This document shows, one piece after another, positions 8,424 to 17,143 of a stretch of 32,923 nucleotides of DNA. Both the position numbers and the translations under genes were made by a program. The stretch comes from Laspinema palackyanum D2c (lineage in GTDB: Bacteria > Cyanobacteriota > Cyanobacteriia > Cyanobacteriales > Laspinemataceae): contig NZ_JAMXFD010000037.1 in assembly GCF_025370875.1 (NCBI RefSeq), positions 19,434 through 52,356 on the forward strand. The letters are read 5' to 3'. Below the pieces are notes generated by a model, which did no database searches, had not been told where the DNA came from, and was given only the letters and a program-made list of their open reading frames with translations. The stretch's first letter is position 1. Each line of letters opens with the position of its first letter.

Positions 8424-9026
8424 ATGTATTTGGATTATTTGTGGAAAACTATGACTCAATCGGGCAACGATCGCGGTAGATTTAAGCCTCTAGGGTTGCC
8501 GATGTTACTGGCGATCGTCACCCTGAGTACCCTAAGCTGTACAACATCTCCCCAATCTCCCCCATCTACCCAATCTCCCCAATCTCCAGTAGTCAATCCC
8601 AATTCACCCCCCATCCAGGACGATCGCGGCAGCGAAACACCGGATGAAATGCCACCGATCGCCACCTCGGTGTTACCTCAAACCAATGCCCAAGGGGATT
8701 ATACAGGGAAATCTAACCATATCAATTGGCGAGTCGTAGACCCAGACCCCAATGGGTTGAACTGTCGCATGGGCGATCAACCCATTGATCAAGTCTGGAA
8801 TCCCTCTGCCGGGGCCTTAAATATCGGCAGTTGGCCCGTAGCGGGAACATTACCCCCCGATTCCACCTTCAAAGCAGCACTTTCTCCCGGTGGGTTTGTC
8901 TTAACTTTTGATGCCAACACTCAACCCTGGATGTTTGTAGAAAGTAGCAACGGACCCGAACAAACAAGCAATTGTTTCATTCGCGCCAATTCCAAGTACA
9001 TCGAACCCATAATCCCCCCTCGTTAA
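8424..9026 (+). CDS. Putative secreted lipoprotein with SH3-like C-terminal region
   Basis: A 200-aa protein. A basic N-terminus and the hydrophobic stretch LGLPMLLAIVTLSTLSC suggest export. The Cys at the end could be lipid-modified, although T-L-S-C is a loose lipobox. A Pro/Ser/Gln low-complexity linker follows (TTSPQSPPSTQSPQSP), encoded by degenerate CCCAATCTCC DNA repeats. The C-terminal ~110 residues begin NWRVVDPDPNGLNCRMG, the opening of a bacterial SH3-like fold common in cyanobacterial periplasmic proteins. ATG 8424 and ATG 8451 are both possible starts. It follows the response regulator on the same strand by 117 bases. The specific function is unknown. Confidence 0.7.
   Translation: MYLDYLWKTMTQSGNDRGRFKPLGLPMLLAIVTLSTLSCTTSPQSPPSTQSPQSPVVNPNSPPIQDDRGSETPDEMPPIATSVLPQTNAQGDYTGKSNHINWRVVDPDPNGLNCRMGDQPIDQVWNPSAGALNIGSWPVAGTLPPDSTFKAALSPGGFVLTFDANTQPWMFVESSNGPEQTSNCFIRANSKYIEPIIPPR
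8545..8587 (+). repeat. Low-complexity CCCAATCTCC repeat inside the lipoprotein gene
   Basis: Units such as CATCTCCCCAATCTCCCC and CATCTACCCAATCTCCCC run in frame and encode the Ser/Pro/Gln linker. The same short word occurs as a long non-coding array at 22856-22941 and, in reverse, near 22274-22299. It may be a slippage-prone linker. Confidence 0.6.
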
Positions 9027-9035
9027 TCTTCTCCC

Positions 9036-9093
9036 AGTTCCACGTCCCGACTTTAGTCGTTCCGGATTGTTCAACGTCCCGACTTCAGTCGTT
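9036..9093 (+). repeat. Two degenerate hairpin-repeat copies
   Basis: Sequences CGACTTTAGTCGTT (about 9048-9061) and CGACTTCAGTCGTT (about 9080-9093) keep the hairpin core and the TCCGGATTGTT spacer. Each is preceded by CACGTCC or AACGTCC instead of GTTCGTAGT. They look like decayed or variant members of the family, and a similar variant is at 11551-11600. Confidence 0.72.
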
Positions 9094-9106
9094 ATCTTAA
9101 GTTCAG

Positions 9107-9159
9107 GGGAGCATCTTCCTTCCTAGGGATAGCCAGGGAGAAAGATGCTCCCTTTTTTT
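9107..9159 (+). terminator. Strong intrinsic terminator after the lipoprotein gene
   Basis: An 11-bp perfect outer stem GGGAGCATCTT / AAGATGCTCCC (9107-9117, 9142-9152) is followed by seven T. After one mismatch further pairing continues inward (CTTCCT against AGGGAG), giving a long hairpin. It lies between the lipoprotein gene and the convergent serpin gene. Confidence 0.85.
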
Positions 9160-9209
9160 AATGGCATGAGCAGAATAATTTAAAATTGCTCCATCTTAAT
9201 TTTGAAAAT

Positions 9210-10523
9210 TTAAAGCGTCGGATTAACTACAGTCCCCATAAACAGCAAAGTTCCGGTCGTATCATCCCGAATTGCAAAAAAGAAAGGGCGATCAATAATC
9301 ATTTCCACTGGGCCACCGCGAGTCCCCACTATTCCGGTTACTGCCGAAGCTTCCGTTCCTTTTTCATTCACCTCTACAAATGTTTTATGCTTAACTTTGC
9401 TAATCCAGAAAGGTTCTGGAGTAATTAAACTAAAATCTGCCTCGGGGCTAAAGGCTATGCCCATATTCATTGCGGTTAGAATATCTTTCAGTTCAATCTC
9501 ATATTCTATTTTAAACCGGGGAAACCCCAATTTTACAGGTTTGTGTTCCCAATATTCTTTAAGCCATAAATTCCAGTTTTCAGGATTCAGTTGCTCTAAA
9601 AACGAATCTAAACCCACTCCAGAATTCGGCAGGAAAATATATAAGTTTACTTCTGCTGTATTGCCATAAGGCAAGGCAATCGCCTGGAACAAGGCATTTT
9701 CATAGTAAGCAAAGTCTTGGGTTTGAAACATTAGCGGATGAGGTTTCATCTGTCCATCAGCTAAGACAAATGGATGTTCACGAGTGTCTGATTCAGAAAA
9801 TGGACTCAACCAGGCGGATTTAAAGTAAATCGCATTTACCAACAGGGCGATCGTCCCACTATCGAAATCATGAGGTTCTAAAATATGGTCTATCTTTTGA
9901 CCCGTTTTTTCCGCTACCCACCCATTAATTATAGGGGCAGTAGTAGCGGGGCTACTAAAATCAATTTCACGAGTTAGGGCTTGATAACAGGTTTTAGTCC
10001 TTTCCATAAAAGTAGAACTAAAAGAGTCACCTTGCCTCATCCAAAAAGAATTGGCAATGGCTAATTCTACTTCTGAATCTATTTCTTGGAGGTAAGTTTG
10101 CAGTGCAGATAGGGTAGAATCAATTTGCTCTTGCTCCATTGCTGGAGTTTCCAAAACCGAGGCGATCGCCTCGTGAGTTGCACCCGTTGCACCCCCATTA
10201 AGCATTTGTAAAGCCAGAGTCAAACTCAAGGGAGAAATAAAAATATTATTAGCCTTTTCTTGCTGATAAATTTGAGAAAATAACTTAATACCAAAGCGAG
10301 TATTGGCTGCAATGATGGGTTTAGTATCCACCGTATTTTCTAATCCTCCATTCAAAGTTATCCACAGTGGATCGACGGGTGTATGCTCCCTCATATTGAT
10401 GGCCGGAATCTGAGCATACAAGGCTTCAGAGCCCTCCAATCGTGCCATCCCACCTAGGATTGCGATCGCCACTGCACCCAGTAACGCGATCGGTCTTATC
10501 GCATCCATACAATCTTTTTTCAT
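9210..10523 (-). CDS. Serpin (serine protease inhibitor family), probably exported
   Basis: Serpins trap serine or cysteine proteases by insertion of a cleaved reactive loop into a beta-sheet. The 437-aa protein has the family landmarks NIFISPLSLTLALQMLNGGA, LLVNAIYFKSAWLSPF and near the C-terminus DRPFFFAIRDDTTGTLLFMG. The hinge GTEASAVTG (about residues 388-396) has the small residues needed for loop insertion, so inhibitory activity is likely. The loop then reads IVGTRGGPVEM. Counting from the hinge glycine as P15 places Arg at P2 and Gly at P1, one residue shorter than alpha-1-antitrypsin, so the cleavage site is uncertain. The N-terminus (IRPIALLGAVAIAILGG) looks like a signal peptide. 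It lies 118 bases downstream of the phosphoesterase on the same strand. Confidence 0.92.
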   Translation of the reverse strand: MKKDCMDAIRPIALLGAVAIAILGGMARLEGSEALYAQIPAINMREHTPVDPLWITLNGGLENTVDTKPIIAANTRFGIKLFSQIYQQEKANNIFISPLSLTLALQMLNGGATGATHEAIASVLETPAMEQEQIDSTLSALQTYLQEIDSEVELAIANSFWMRQGDSFSSTFMERTKTCYQALTREIDFSSPATTAPIINGWVAEKTGQKIDHILEPHDFDSGTIALLVNAIYFKSAWLSPFSESDTREHPFVLADGQMKPHPLMFQTQDFAYYENALFQAIALPYGNTAEVNLYIFLPNSGVGLDSFLEQLNPENWNLWLKEYWEHKPVKLGFPRFKIEYEIELKDILTAMNMGIAFSPEADFSLITPEPFWISKVKHKTFVEVNEKGTEASAVTGIVGTRGGPVEMIIDRPFFFAIRDDTTGTLLFMGTVVNPTL

Positions 10524-10641
10524 ACCCGTCTAATACATTCTGTTTATCTTCAAGGCAAACCCTTGTAGACAGCACCCTGAGCGATTTTTTGGAAATACTA
10601 GAGATGAGAAAACCGCTTTATCCCCTCTGTTTATCGTCATC

Positions 10642-11511
10642 TTACTGCAACGTAATAATCGTTACTTCGGGGGGACAAAATAGCCGTCCTGGGAAATAAG
10701 TTCCCAATCCCCGACTCACATAAAGTTGGTTGTTTCCAACCTGATGAAACCCTTGAGACCACTCCCATCGCTCCACAATTTTATAAGAGTTTTTGGATAA
10801 ATAAGGAATCCATTGCCTCAACCCTTTAGGAACTTGTTCACGGAAGCATTTTAAATAAGCTGGAAGTGGCCCAATTTTGGGTAAAATAATTTGTCCCCCA
10901 TGAGTATGACCGGATAGCTGTAAATCAACTCGCCGAGTTTGTAAATAAGCGGCAGTATCGGGACTATGGGAAAGAACAATTCGAGGAATTGACTGATTAA
11001 TTCCGGGAAAAACTGCCCGACTATTAAACTGACCCGACTGCACCTCTGCCATCCCCACAACGGCTAAACCTGACCCCAAAGGATAGACTACTTCGTTCCA
11101 GAGAATAGGAATTCCTATCCTCTCGAATGCTGCAATAATGGTTGACTTAGAATGAGGCAACTTGATATCATGGTTACCTAAAATACCATAGATACCCCTG
11201 CGACTTTGGAGATGCTTGAGTTTCAATGCTAAAGCGTAAATGCAGTCAGGATTATGGGTTATATAGTCCCCCGTCAGCAGGACCAAATCGGGGTCAGCAT
11301 GATTGGACGCGGCGATCGCCTCCGCCAAGAGTTTATCCGACAATCCCTCATTTTCATAATGAAAATCGGATAACTGGACTAACTTTGTCCCTCTCAGATG
11401 AGTGGGTAAATCGGCGATCGTCACCTTTAACCGTTCAATTTTTAACGATCCAGTCAAAAACCCGTGCATACCTGTAATTATCCTACTGGACAGATAATCC
11501 CAGCATAACAA
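10642..11511 (-). CDS. Calcineurin-like metallophosphoesterase (YkuE-type)
   Basis: A 289-aa two-metal phosphoesterase. Motifs in order: SDFHYE (the D-x-H block), LLTGDYI, GILGNHD, LSHSPD and GHTHGGQ, which supply the full set of metal ligands. Family members hydrolyse phosphomonoesters or diesters; the physiological substrate is not known. The chosen ATG at 11511 is preceded by GAGAAAG at good spacing. An alternative ATG at 11469 would remove 14 residues and start MHGFLTGSLKIERL, closer to the usual family start. The serpin gene follows on the same strand, and the two may be co-transcribed. Upstream is a repeat cluster separating it from the glutathione transferase gene. Confidence 0.88.
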   Translation of the reverse strand: MLCWDYLSSRIITGMHGFLTGSLKIERLKVTIADLPTHLRGTKLVQLSDFHYENEGLSDKLLAEAIAASNHADPDLVLLTGDYITHNPDCIYALALKLKHLQSRRGIYGILGNHDIKLPHSKSTIIAAFERIGIPILWNEVVYPLGSGLAVVGMAEVQSGQFNSRAVFPGINQSIPRIVLSHSPDTAAYLQTRRVDLQLSGHTHGGQIILPKIGPLPAYLKCFREQVPKGLRQWIPYLSKNSYKIVERWEWSQGFHQVGNNQLYVSRGLGTYFPGRLFCPPEVTIITLQ

Positions 11512-11548
11512 ACTTTCTCAAATCACCCCCCAAACCCACTCTCCCCAG

Positions 11549-11636
11549 TTCAACGTCACGACTTTAGTCGTTCTCTTCATTTCAACGTCACAACTTTAGT
11601 CGTGATCCGGTGTTCGTAGTAACGACTAAAGTCATT
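11549..11636 (+). repeat. Three hairpin-repeat copies, two of the AACGTC-led variant
   Basis: AACGTCACGACTTTAGTCGTT and a weaker copy AACGTCACAACTTTAGTCGT are followed by a normal GTTCGTAGT lead at 11612 with AACGACTAAAGTCATT, whose right arm has one mismatch. The patch fills the gap between the phosphoesterase and transferase genes. Confidence 0.78.
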
Positions 11637-11706
11637 CCCTCCCATCCCCTATAAAATTAAACCGCTTCCTTTTCTCCTGCACAATTTTCTCTTAAAAAAG
11701 AGTAAT

Positions 11707-12315
11707 TTATGCCGGGACTGCCATACCCCTTTGCACTGCCGGACGTTCCTGTAGTATTTCTACCCAATGCTTCAGATGGGGATGTTGTTCCAAAGTCAAC
11801 CCCATAAACTGGTAACTCGCCACCCAAGGATAAAGCGCAATATCCGCAATGGAGTAATCCTCCCCTGCAATATAGGGGCGATCGGCCAATTGTCCGTCTA
11901 ATACCCCATACAATCGTAAAGTTTCTTGCTCATAACGGGCGATCGCATAAGGAACTTTTTCCGGTGCAAACCGATTAAAATGATTAAACTGCCCAAACAT
12001 CGGACCCACACTTGCCATCTGAAACATCAACCATTCCATCACTTGATAGCGAGATTTGGTCTCCCTAGGCAGCAATTTCCCAGTTTTTTCCGCCAGATAC
12101 ATTAAGATAGCCCCCGATTCAAACACCGTTATTTCTGTATCCTGGTCGATAATGGCCGGAATTTTGCTATTAGGATTAATCTCTACAAAATCCGGGGAAA
12201 ATTGCTGTCGTTCGGTAATATCAATTTTATGGACATTGTAGGAAAGACCTAACTCTTCTAACAAAATAGAAACCTTGTGTCCATTGGGAGTGGGAAAGGT
12301 ATAGAGGTCGATCAT
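11707..12315 (-). CDS. Glutathione S-transferase, Nu-class-like (YfcG/YghU type)
   Basis: A 202-aa cytosolic thiol-transferase. The N-terminal thioredoxin-like domain reads MIDLYTFPTPNGHKVSILLE, with the T-x-N active-site motif of Nu-class enzymes rather than a catalytic Tyr or Cys. NPNSKIPAI contains the cis-proline and FESGAILMYLA the glutathione gamma-glutamyl contact. The helical C-terminal domain has GPMFGQFNHFNRFAPE and DYSIADIALYPW. Characterised relatives (E. coli YfcG) act as glutathione-dependent disulfide-bond reductases with little classical transferase activity, so that role is inferred. An AGGAG is present 12 bases before the ATG. The gene stands alone, with repeats downstream and a long spacer upstream. 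Confidence 0.9.
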   Translation of the reverse strand: MIDLYTFPTPNGHKVSILLEELGLSYNVHKIDITERQQFSPDFVEINPNSKIPAIIDQDTEITVFESGAILMYLAEKTGKLLPRETKSRYQVMEWLMFQMASVGPMFGQFNHFNRFAPEKVPYAIARYEQETLRLYGVLDGQLADRPYIAGEDYSIADIALYPWVASYQFMGLTLEQHPHLKHWVEILQERPAVQRGMAVPA

Positions 12316-12877
12316 CGGGGGAAAGTCTCCTAGAATTGCGCTAACATTATAACATTAAAAAAAAATTAAGATAATTGAGTGAACTGTTTCCTGATTAGGA
12401 AAAAACCAGTTCCCTGAATTATTATGAGATGAGAAGCCCTTCATTTCCAACACCTGCTTTAGTTTTTTTGAGGCAAGGATTACTGTTTGCTCTCCGTTTG
12501 TCAGACCGATCGCCCGAGACAACCCTCCCTTTTTTTAGGATCCCTAGGGGTTTTACCCCTCATTGACCTAACCCATCGGCACCCCCAAAAATATTCCGGT
12601 TCACAAAGGCGGTTGTAGGAGCGATAGTGGGGACTTTTCCCCCCATTTATCCCCGAAAAACTGGGTGTTCTCCCCTCATGCTCAGGGACACCCCAGACCC
12701 CCTCTAGCTGCGTGCAGAAGAGGCGATCGCCCATCCAAGGGACAGTTCCCTTGAGAAAAGTGAAAAAATCTTTAGTCCCTCTCCATCTCATGGTTTAATA
12801 AGTAGCTGTAACCCTTTGTCTATAGCTTCTTTTTCCAGTCAACCTCAGTCCTTAATTGGCAATACACGGAGGCCAAG
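12316..12877. other. 562-base intergenic spacer with two short hairpins
   Basis: No credible gene. A minus-strand frame at 12501-12791 is open but rich in Gly/Arg/Trp, with no homology signal or ribosome-binding site. Hairpins: AGGGGT/ACCCCT (12546-12560, loop TTT) and an imperfect CTGGGTGT / ACACCCCAG pair (12661-12696). A good Shine-Dalgarno GGAGG at 12869-12873 serves the next gene. No member of the GTAG-hairpin family is here. Confidence 0.5.
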
Positions 12878-14167
12878 ATGAAAAATTTAGAGTTGCTCGA
12901 TGAAACCATTCGCAACTTAGAGCAGGAAGCCAATCTAACTCGCATTAAAAAATTAATGCTTTGTCTATGTCAGGGAAGATGGGAAAACAATGCTGAATTA
13001 CTGTCTGCCTTGAATTTACGCGACTTAATTATTGAAGTCTGCGAAGTCACCGGAACTTTAGACAATCTTAAATTTTCTTTAGATGGAATTGTCAGCAATA
13101 TTAATAAACCGCAACAATATACCTTAGTTGCGAAAATTTTAATTTCAACTTTGGGTAAATTTTATGACGAGGGTTCAACCCAGTCCGGACTCTCGGATTT
13201 TCCTCCACCTCCGGATCTGGCCAATACCCTGGTCATTGTGTCTGATTTTACCAATGAGACTGACTTTGACCTGCCGAATTACCCTGAATCTCTGACTCCC
13301 ATCCCGCGAGAAAAAATATTTGATTTACGGCTCAAAGTCGTTCAGCACACGAGTCCATTACGGGCCAAAATTCTCATCTTCTCCGCACTCGATCGCCTCT
13401 TTGAATTTAATCGCGATGAAGACTGGCTCAACTTAAAAAAAATCCAGCTAGACGAACTGTTCCAGCAAATTTATGAACTCTGTCCCAGTGTGGATGCTCT
13501 GGAATCTCACTTGTATGAAACCGCCAAAAACCTCCCAGAAGCGGATGAAAACTATCAATCGGCTGGCGTGATTGTGCAGTACATGACGCCGTTATATTCC
13601 CCAATCGGAAAACTACCCCCCCTCCCGGACTCGATCGCACCCGGGAGCGATCGCTGGAATGCTGCACCGGGCATCCAGGGGACCGAAGAAAACAGCAGTG
13701 CTAGTCAAGGCTTTATCCCGGATGATGATGACGATCGCGATTATAGTGAAATCATGGAGGAAAGTCAGGACAGTAGCGATATATTGAGCGAAGTGTTACC
13801 GCCCGTCTCCCCGAATTCCGGAACTCTGAACGGTAGCGATCGCAAATTTTCCTTAAGCGCCCTCAAAAAAATAGATCCCGTTCAACAAAAACAAGAACTA
13901 GAGAAAAAACTAAATCTTAAAGTCAACCACAGTGTGGAAGAAATTGTGCAATTTATTGAAAATCGCTTAAATCATCTCGAACGGGAAATTAGCGACGAAC
14001 TCGAACCCCTGGATATTGAAGACGGAATTTCAGTCAAATATGAAACGATGGGAGATTTTATCACTCAAGTCAAACAGGCTACTTCTCAATTCCTAGAACT
14101 TCTGATAAACTTAGAAGAAGCCGAAAGAAACCAACCCATTGAACGAGAAGATAACTCGGGGTCTTAA
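12878..14167 (+). CDS. Unrecognised acidic, helical protein
   Basis: A 429-aa protein whose family I do not recognise. Residues 1-~235 look helical, with no signal peptide or membrane span (LELLDETIRNLEQEANLTRI; LRDLIIEVCEVTGTLDNLKF). A disordered middle of about 80 residues is strongly acidic and Ser/Pro-rich (IPDDDDDRDYSEIMEESQ). The C-terminal ~110 residues are charged and likely coiled-coil (QQKQELEKKLNLKV; IENRLNHLEREISDELE). The start ATG has GGAGG 5 bases upstream. The pentapeptide-repeat gene follows by 76 bases on the same strand, so they may be co-transcribed. An adaptor or interaction role would fit; no enzymatic motif is seen. Confidence 0.78.
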   Translation: MKNLELLDETIRNLEQEANLTRIKKLMLCLCQGRWENNAELLSALNLRDLIIEVCEVTGTLDNLKFSLDGIVSNINKPQQYTLVAKILISTLGKFYDEGSTQSGLSDFPPPPDLANTLVIVSDFTNETDFDLPNYPESLTPIPREKIFDLRLKVVQHTSPLRAKILIFSALDRLFEFNRDEDWLNLKKIQLDELFQQIYELCPSVDALESHLYETAKNLPEADENYQSAGVIVQYMTPLYSPIGKLPPLPDSIAPGSDRWNAAPGIQGTEENSSASQGFIPDDDDDRDYSEIMEESQDSSDILSEVLPPVSPNSGTLNGSDRKFSLSALKKIDPVQQKQELEKKLNLKVNHSVEEIVQFIENRLNHLEREISDELEPLDIEDGISVKYETMGDFITQVKQATSQFLELLINLEEAERNQPIEREDNSGS

Positions 14168-14243
14168 ATACCCACCGGGATAAACAAATGCAACCCTAAA
14201 TCCAGGGATTAATGTCAGGGGAAAAAGCGGGGAAAGAGGGATA

Positions 14244-15245
14244 ATGTTGATGAATGTCGAAGAATTATTGCGGCGCTATACAGCCGGAGAAACCAATTTT
14301 AACGGGGCCAGTCTCTGGGGTGCAAACCTTCGCGGGGCGGATTTAATTGGGGCGAAATTACGGGGAGCGGACCTCCACGGAGCGGACCTAATTTTTGCCT
14401 ACTTGAGCCGAGTCAACCTGAGTGCAGCCTACTTAGTCAGTACCAAACTCAGTGGTGCCAACCTCAATCAAGCCAATCTCTCCGGTGCCAATCTCAGCGA
14501 TGCGGACCTACATGGGGCGACCCTCCAAGGTGCCGATCTTCGCAAAGCAAACCTCAATTTAGCCAATCTACTGGATGCGAACCTCAGCGATGCGGATTTG
14601 CGCGGAACCACCTTGAGCGGGGTTTGTTTGCGCGGAGCCTGTTTGCGCGGGGCCAACTTCCGGGAGGAACGGCGGATCTACAGTGCGGCGAACTTGCGGG
14701 GTGCGGATTTACGGGGTGCGGATTTGCGCGGAGTCAACCTTAGCGGTGCGGACTTGACGAAGGCGGATTTAAGTGGGGCAAATCTCACCGAAACGAACTT
14801 GCGCGGGGCGAATTTGGAACGGGCAAAAATGGCCTCAGCAATTGTTAACGGAGGGTTTTTGAGTGATGCCAATCTATCTTATGTAGATTTGAGCGGGGCT
14901 TGTATGACCAATGTCAAGCTAGAACGAGCGCTATTAGGCGAGGCGAATTTGGAGGGAGCTAAACTGGATGTGGCGATCATCACGGATGCCAAACTGGGGA
15001 AAGCCAACCTATCCGGGGCAAATTTAACCCGGGCGAATCTATCCCGGACGGATTTGAGTCGGGCGAATCTGTCTCATGCGCTGTTGAATGAGGCGAATCT
15101 ATGTGAGGCATATTTGGCCCGAACGAATTTAATGCGGTCCAATTTGACTAAAGCGAGCTTAATCCGAGCAGAAATGAGCGGCGCGAATACTGCCGGGGCG
15201 TTATTTAGCCAGACGACGATGCCGAATGGGGATGTGCAGAATTAA
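14244..15245 (+). CDS. Pentapeptide-repeat protein
   Basis: A 333-aa protein of near-continuous A(D/N)LxG pentapeptides, predicted to form a right-handed quadrilateral beta-helix. The N-terminal MNVEELLRRYTAGETNFNG is the usual cyanobacterial cap. The five-residue register is broken near residues 140-150 by REERRIYSA and again near AIVNGGFLSD, which likely form loops or a bend. Known pentapeptide proteins include gyrase-binding DNA mimics and thylakoid or cytoplasmic scaffolds; none is specifically indicated. ATG 14244 (MLMN) and ATG 14250 (MN) are both possible, and GAGG favours the first. There is no signal peptide or membrane segment. It lies between the unrecognised acidic protein and the carotenoid-type oxidoreductase. 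Confidence 0.9.
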   Translation: MLMNVEELLRRYTAGETNFNGASLWGANLRGADLIGAKLRGADLHGADLIFAYLSRVNLSAAYLVSTKLSGANLNQANLSGANLSDADLHGATLQGADLRKANLNLANLLDANLSDADLRGTTLSGVCLRGACLRGANFREERRIYSAANLRGADLRGADLRGVNLSGADLTKADLSGANLTETNLRGANLERAKMASAIVNGGFLSDANLSYVDLSGACMTNVKLERALLGEANLEGAKLDVAIITDAKLGKANLSGANLTRANLSRTDLSRANLSHALLNEANLCEAYLARTNLMRSNLTKASLIRAEMSGANTAGALFSQTTMPNGDVQN

Positions 15246-15298
15246 ACCGATCGCCCATTCATCAAACCACGAGGGAATAAACCAGGAAGAACAGGCAG

Positions 15299-16810
15299 AT
15301 GACCCAGTATGATGCGATCGCCATCGGCAGTGGAATTGGCGGGTTAGTCACAGCAGCTTTACTTGCTCGGTATGGCAAGCGCGTACTCGTTTGTGAGAGT
15401 CATGCGATCGCCGGAGGTGCGGCTCATGGATTTTCTCGCCAGGGATTTCACTTCGACTCCGGACCCTCCTTTTACTGCGGATTGGGCGATTCCCACAGCC
15501 TCAACCCCCTGCGCCAAGTCTTGGAACTCCTGGGAGAAACGGTGCAAACTATCGCCTACGACCCCTTGGGACATTATCACCTCGGGGACATTACCCTGCC
15601 CATTTACGGCAGTTGCGATCGCTATCGGGCGGAAATTGCTGCCATTACCCCCAGGGGAGCCAAGGAACTTCAACGGTTTGAACGGCGGATGTTGTCCTTG
15701 TATGACGCTCTCAAAGGTATTCCTACTTTAATCTTACGCAGCGATCGCAAACTGCTGAGTGTCCTCCTGTCATACTGGCCCGCCTTACTCCAATTACTGC
15801 CCCATATTCAGGAGATTCAAGGGTCCGTGGGTCAACTCCTCGATCGCGATGTGAAAGACCCATTCGTGCGGCGTTTAATCGACCTGGAATGCTTCTTACT
15901 CTCCGGGTTCAAAGCCCATGGCACGATCGCCCCAGAAGTGGCCTTTATGTTCGGAGAACGTAGCCGCAGCGCCATCGACTATCCCCTGGGGGGGAGTACC
16001 GCCCTCATTGAAGCCCTGGTGCGAGGATTAACCCGATGGGGAGGGGAACTACGCCTGAATGCTCATGTGGAGCGTATTTTAGTCGAAGCAGGGCGAGTCA
16101 CGGGAGTGCAGTTGCGAAATGGCACCCTCCTCAAGGCACCGATTGTCATTTCCAATGCCACAATTTGGGATACCTATACCCATCTGCTCGCACCGGAGGA
16201 CCTCCCGGAGTCCTATCGCCGTCAAGCCCTAGAAACCCCGGTGTTAGATAGTTTTATGCATCTGCACCTGGGAATTAAATCGGAAGGATTAACCGGACTG
16301 ACGGGACATCATGTCGTGGTTCATGATCGCGATCGCGACCTCACCGAACCGGGGAATACCTGTATGATTTCCATTCCCTCGGTTTGGGACCCCAATCTGG
16401 CCCCAGCGGGACATCATGGGATTCATGCTTATACGATGGAACCCTACCAGTCTTGGCAGTCTGATGTCACTTATAAAGCCCGGAAACGACTGCGAGCACA
16501 ACCGCTATTTCGAGCCTTAGAACGGATTATTCCGGATCTGCGCGATCGCATCGTCCTGGAACTGATAGGTACTCCCCTCACCCATGCCAAATTCCTGCGG
16601 CGCGATCGAGGTACCTATGGTCCGGCGATCGCCGCTGGAAAAGGGACATTTCCCAGTATTCATACTCCCATTGCCGGATTATACCGAGTGGGGGATAGCA
16701 CCCTTCCTGGGATTGGAGTGCCCGCGGTGGCAGCATCGGGAATCCTCTGTGCCAACACCCTCGTGGAACCGGAGCAAACCGCACAATTACTCAAAAGTCA
16801 CCGGACTTGA
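15299..16810 (+). CDS. CrtI/CrtISO-like FAD-dependent carotenoid oxidoreductase or isomerase
   Basis: A 503-aa flavoprotein of the phytoene desaturase/carotenoid isomerase superfamily. The N-terminal Rossmann motif GSGIGGLVTAALLARYGKRV, followed by ESHAIAGGAAHGF, binds the FAD ADP moiety. The C-terminal GLYRVGDSTLPGIGVPAVAA is the second FAD-contact block of this family. ERSRSAIDYPLGGSTALIEA is also typical of CrtISO-like members. Substrates of relatives are poly-cis carotenes; whether this one isomerises, desaturates or acts on another polyene is not decidable by reading. AGGAAG lies 8-12 bases before the ATG. No other carotenoid genes are adjacent. The gene is 53 bases after the pentapeptide-repeat gene on the same strand. 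Confidence 0.85.
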   Translation: MTQYDAIAIGSGIGGLVTAALLARYGKRVLVCESHAIAGGAAHGFSRQGFHFDSGPSFYCGLGDSHSLNPLRQVLELLGETVQTIAYDPLGHYHLGDITLPIYGSCDRYRAEIAAITPRGAKELQRFERRMLSLYDALKGIPTLILRSDRKLLSVLLSYWPALLQLLPHIQEIQGSVGQLLDRDVKDPFVRRLIDLECFLLSGFKAHGTIAPEVAFMFGERSRSAIDYPLGGSTALIEALVRGLTRWGGELRLNAHVERILVEAGRVTGVQLRNGTLLKAPIVISNATIWDTYTHLLAPEDLPESYRRQALETPVLDSFMHLHLGIKSEGLTGLTGHHVVVHDRDRDLTEPGNTCMISIPSVWDPNLAPAGHHGIHAYTMEPYQSWQSDVTYKARKRLRAQPLFRALERIIPDLRDRIVLELIGTPLTHAKFLRRDRGTYGPAIAAGKGTFPSIHTPIAGLYRVGDSTLPGIGVPAVAASGILCANTLVEPEQTAQLLKSHRT

Positions 16811-17086
16811 TTTCGGGACCCCCTCGGGTTTTGCCCGATCTGGATTCTTTACTTCCCTGGAGCCATAAGCGATAATCATATAATGCTGATTTGGGAGTTG
16901 GATTGGGCATTATAGGTCTGAGGCTTCCCCGGTCCGGCAACGGGATGATCGAACTGACAAAGGCACCCCGGATAGAGGGACCTTAACCCTAGGGTAACTC
17001 CCTGGGCAAGATGCGCGATCGCAGATCGACCGATGAAGGATGAAGCTACAGTTTAGGGCTCGCATCCTGGTCTAGGGCGTCAGTAT

Positions 17087-17128
17087 AGTAGAGGAAAGAA
17101 ACCTTGTTTTCTTGACCCTATCTCTACT
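17087..17128 (+). other. Two-tier hairpin AGTAGAG...CTCTACT
   Basis: The outer stem AGTAGAG (17087-17093) pairs with CTCTACT (17122-17128). Inside, AAGAAA (17096-17101) pairs with TTTCTT (17108-17113) around CCTTGT. No T-run follows, so it is not a classical terminator. Confidence 0.45.
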
Positions 17129-17143
17129 CATTAGCAGTAAATT

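Noticed and set aside
12501-12791. 96-aa minus-strand open frame
   Set aside because: Gly/Arg/Trp-rich, no ribosome-binding site, no recognisable domain; it lies over hairpins in a spacer.
16905-17010. SRP RNA or other known RNA gene in the spacer
   Set aside because: Some hairpin potential and a GC-rich segment, but none of the conserved tetraloop or core sequences of SRP RNA, tRNA or other RNAs I can recognise.
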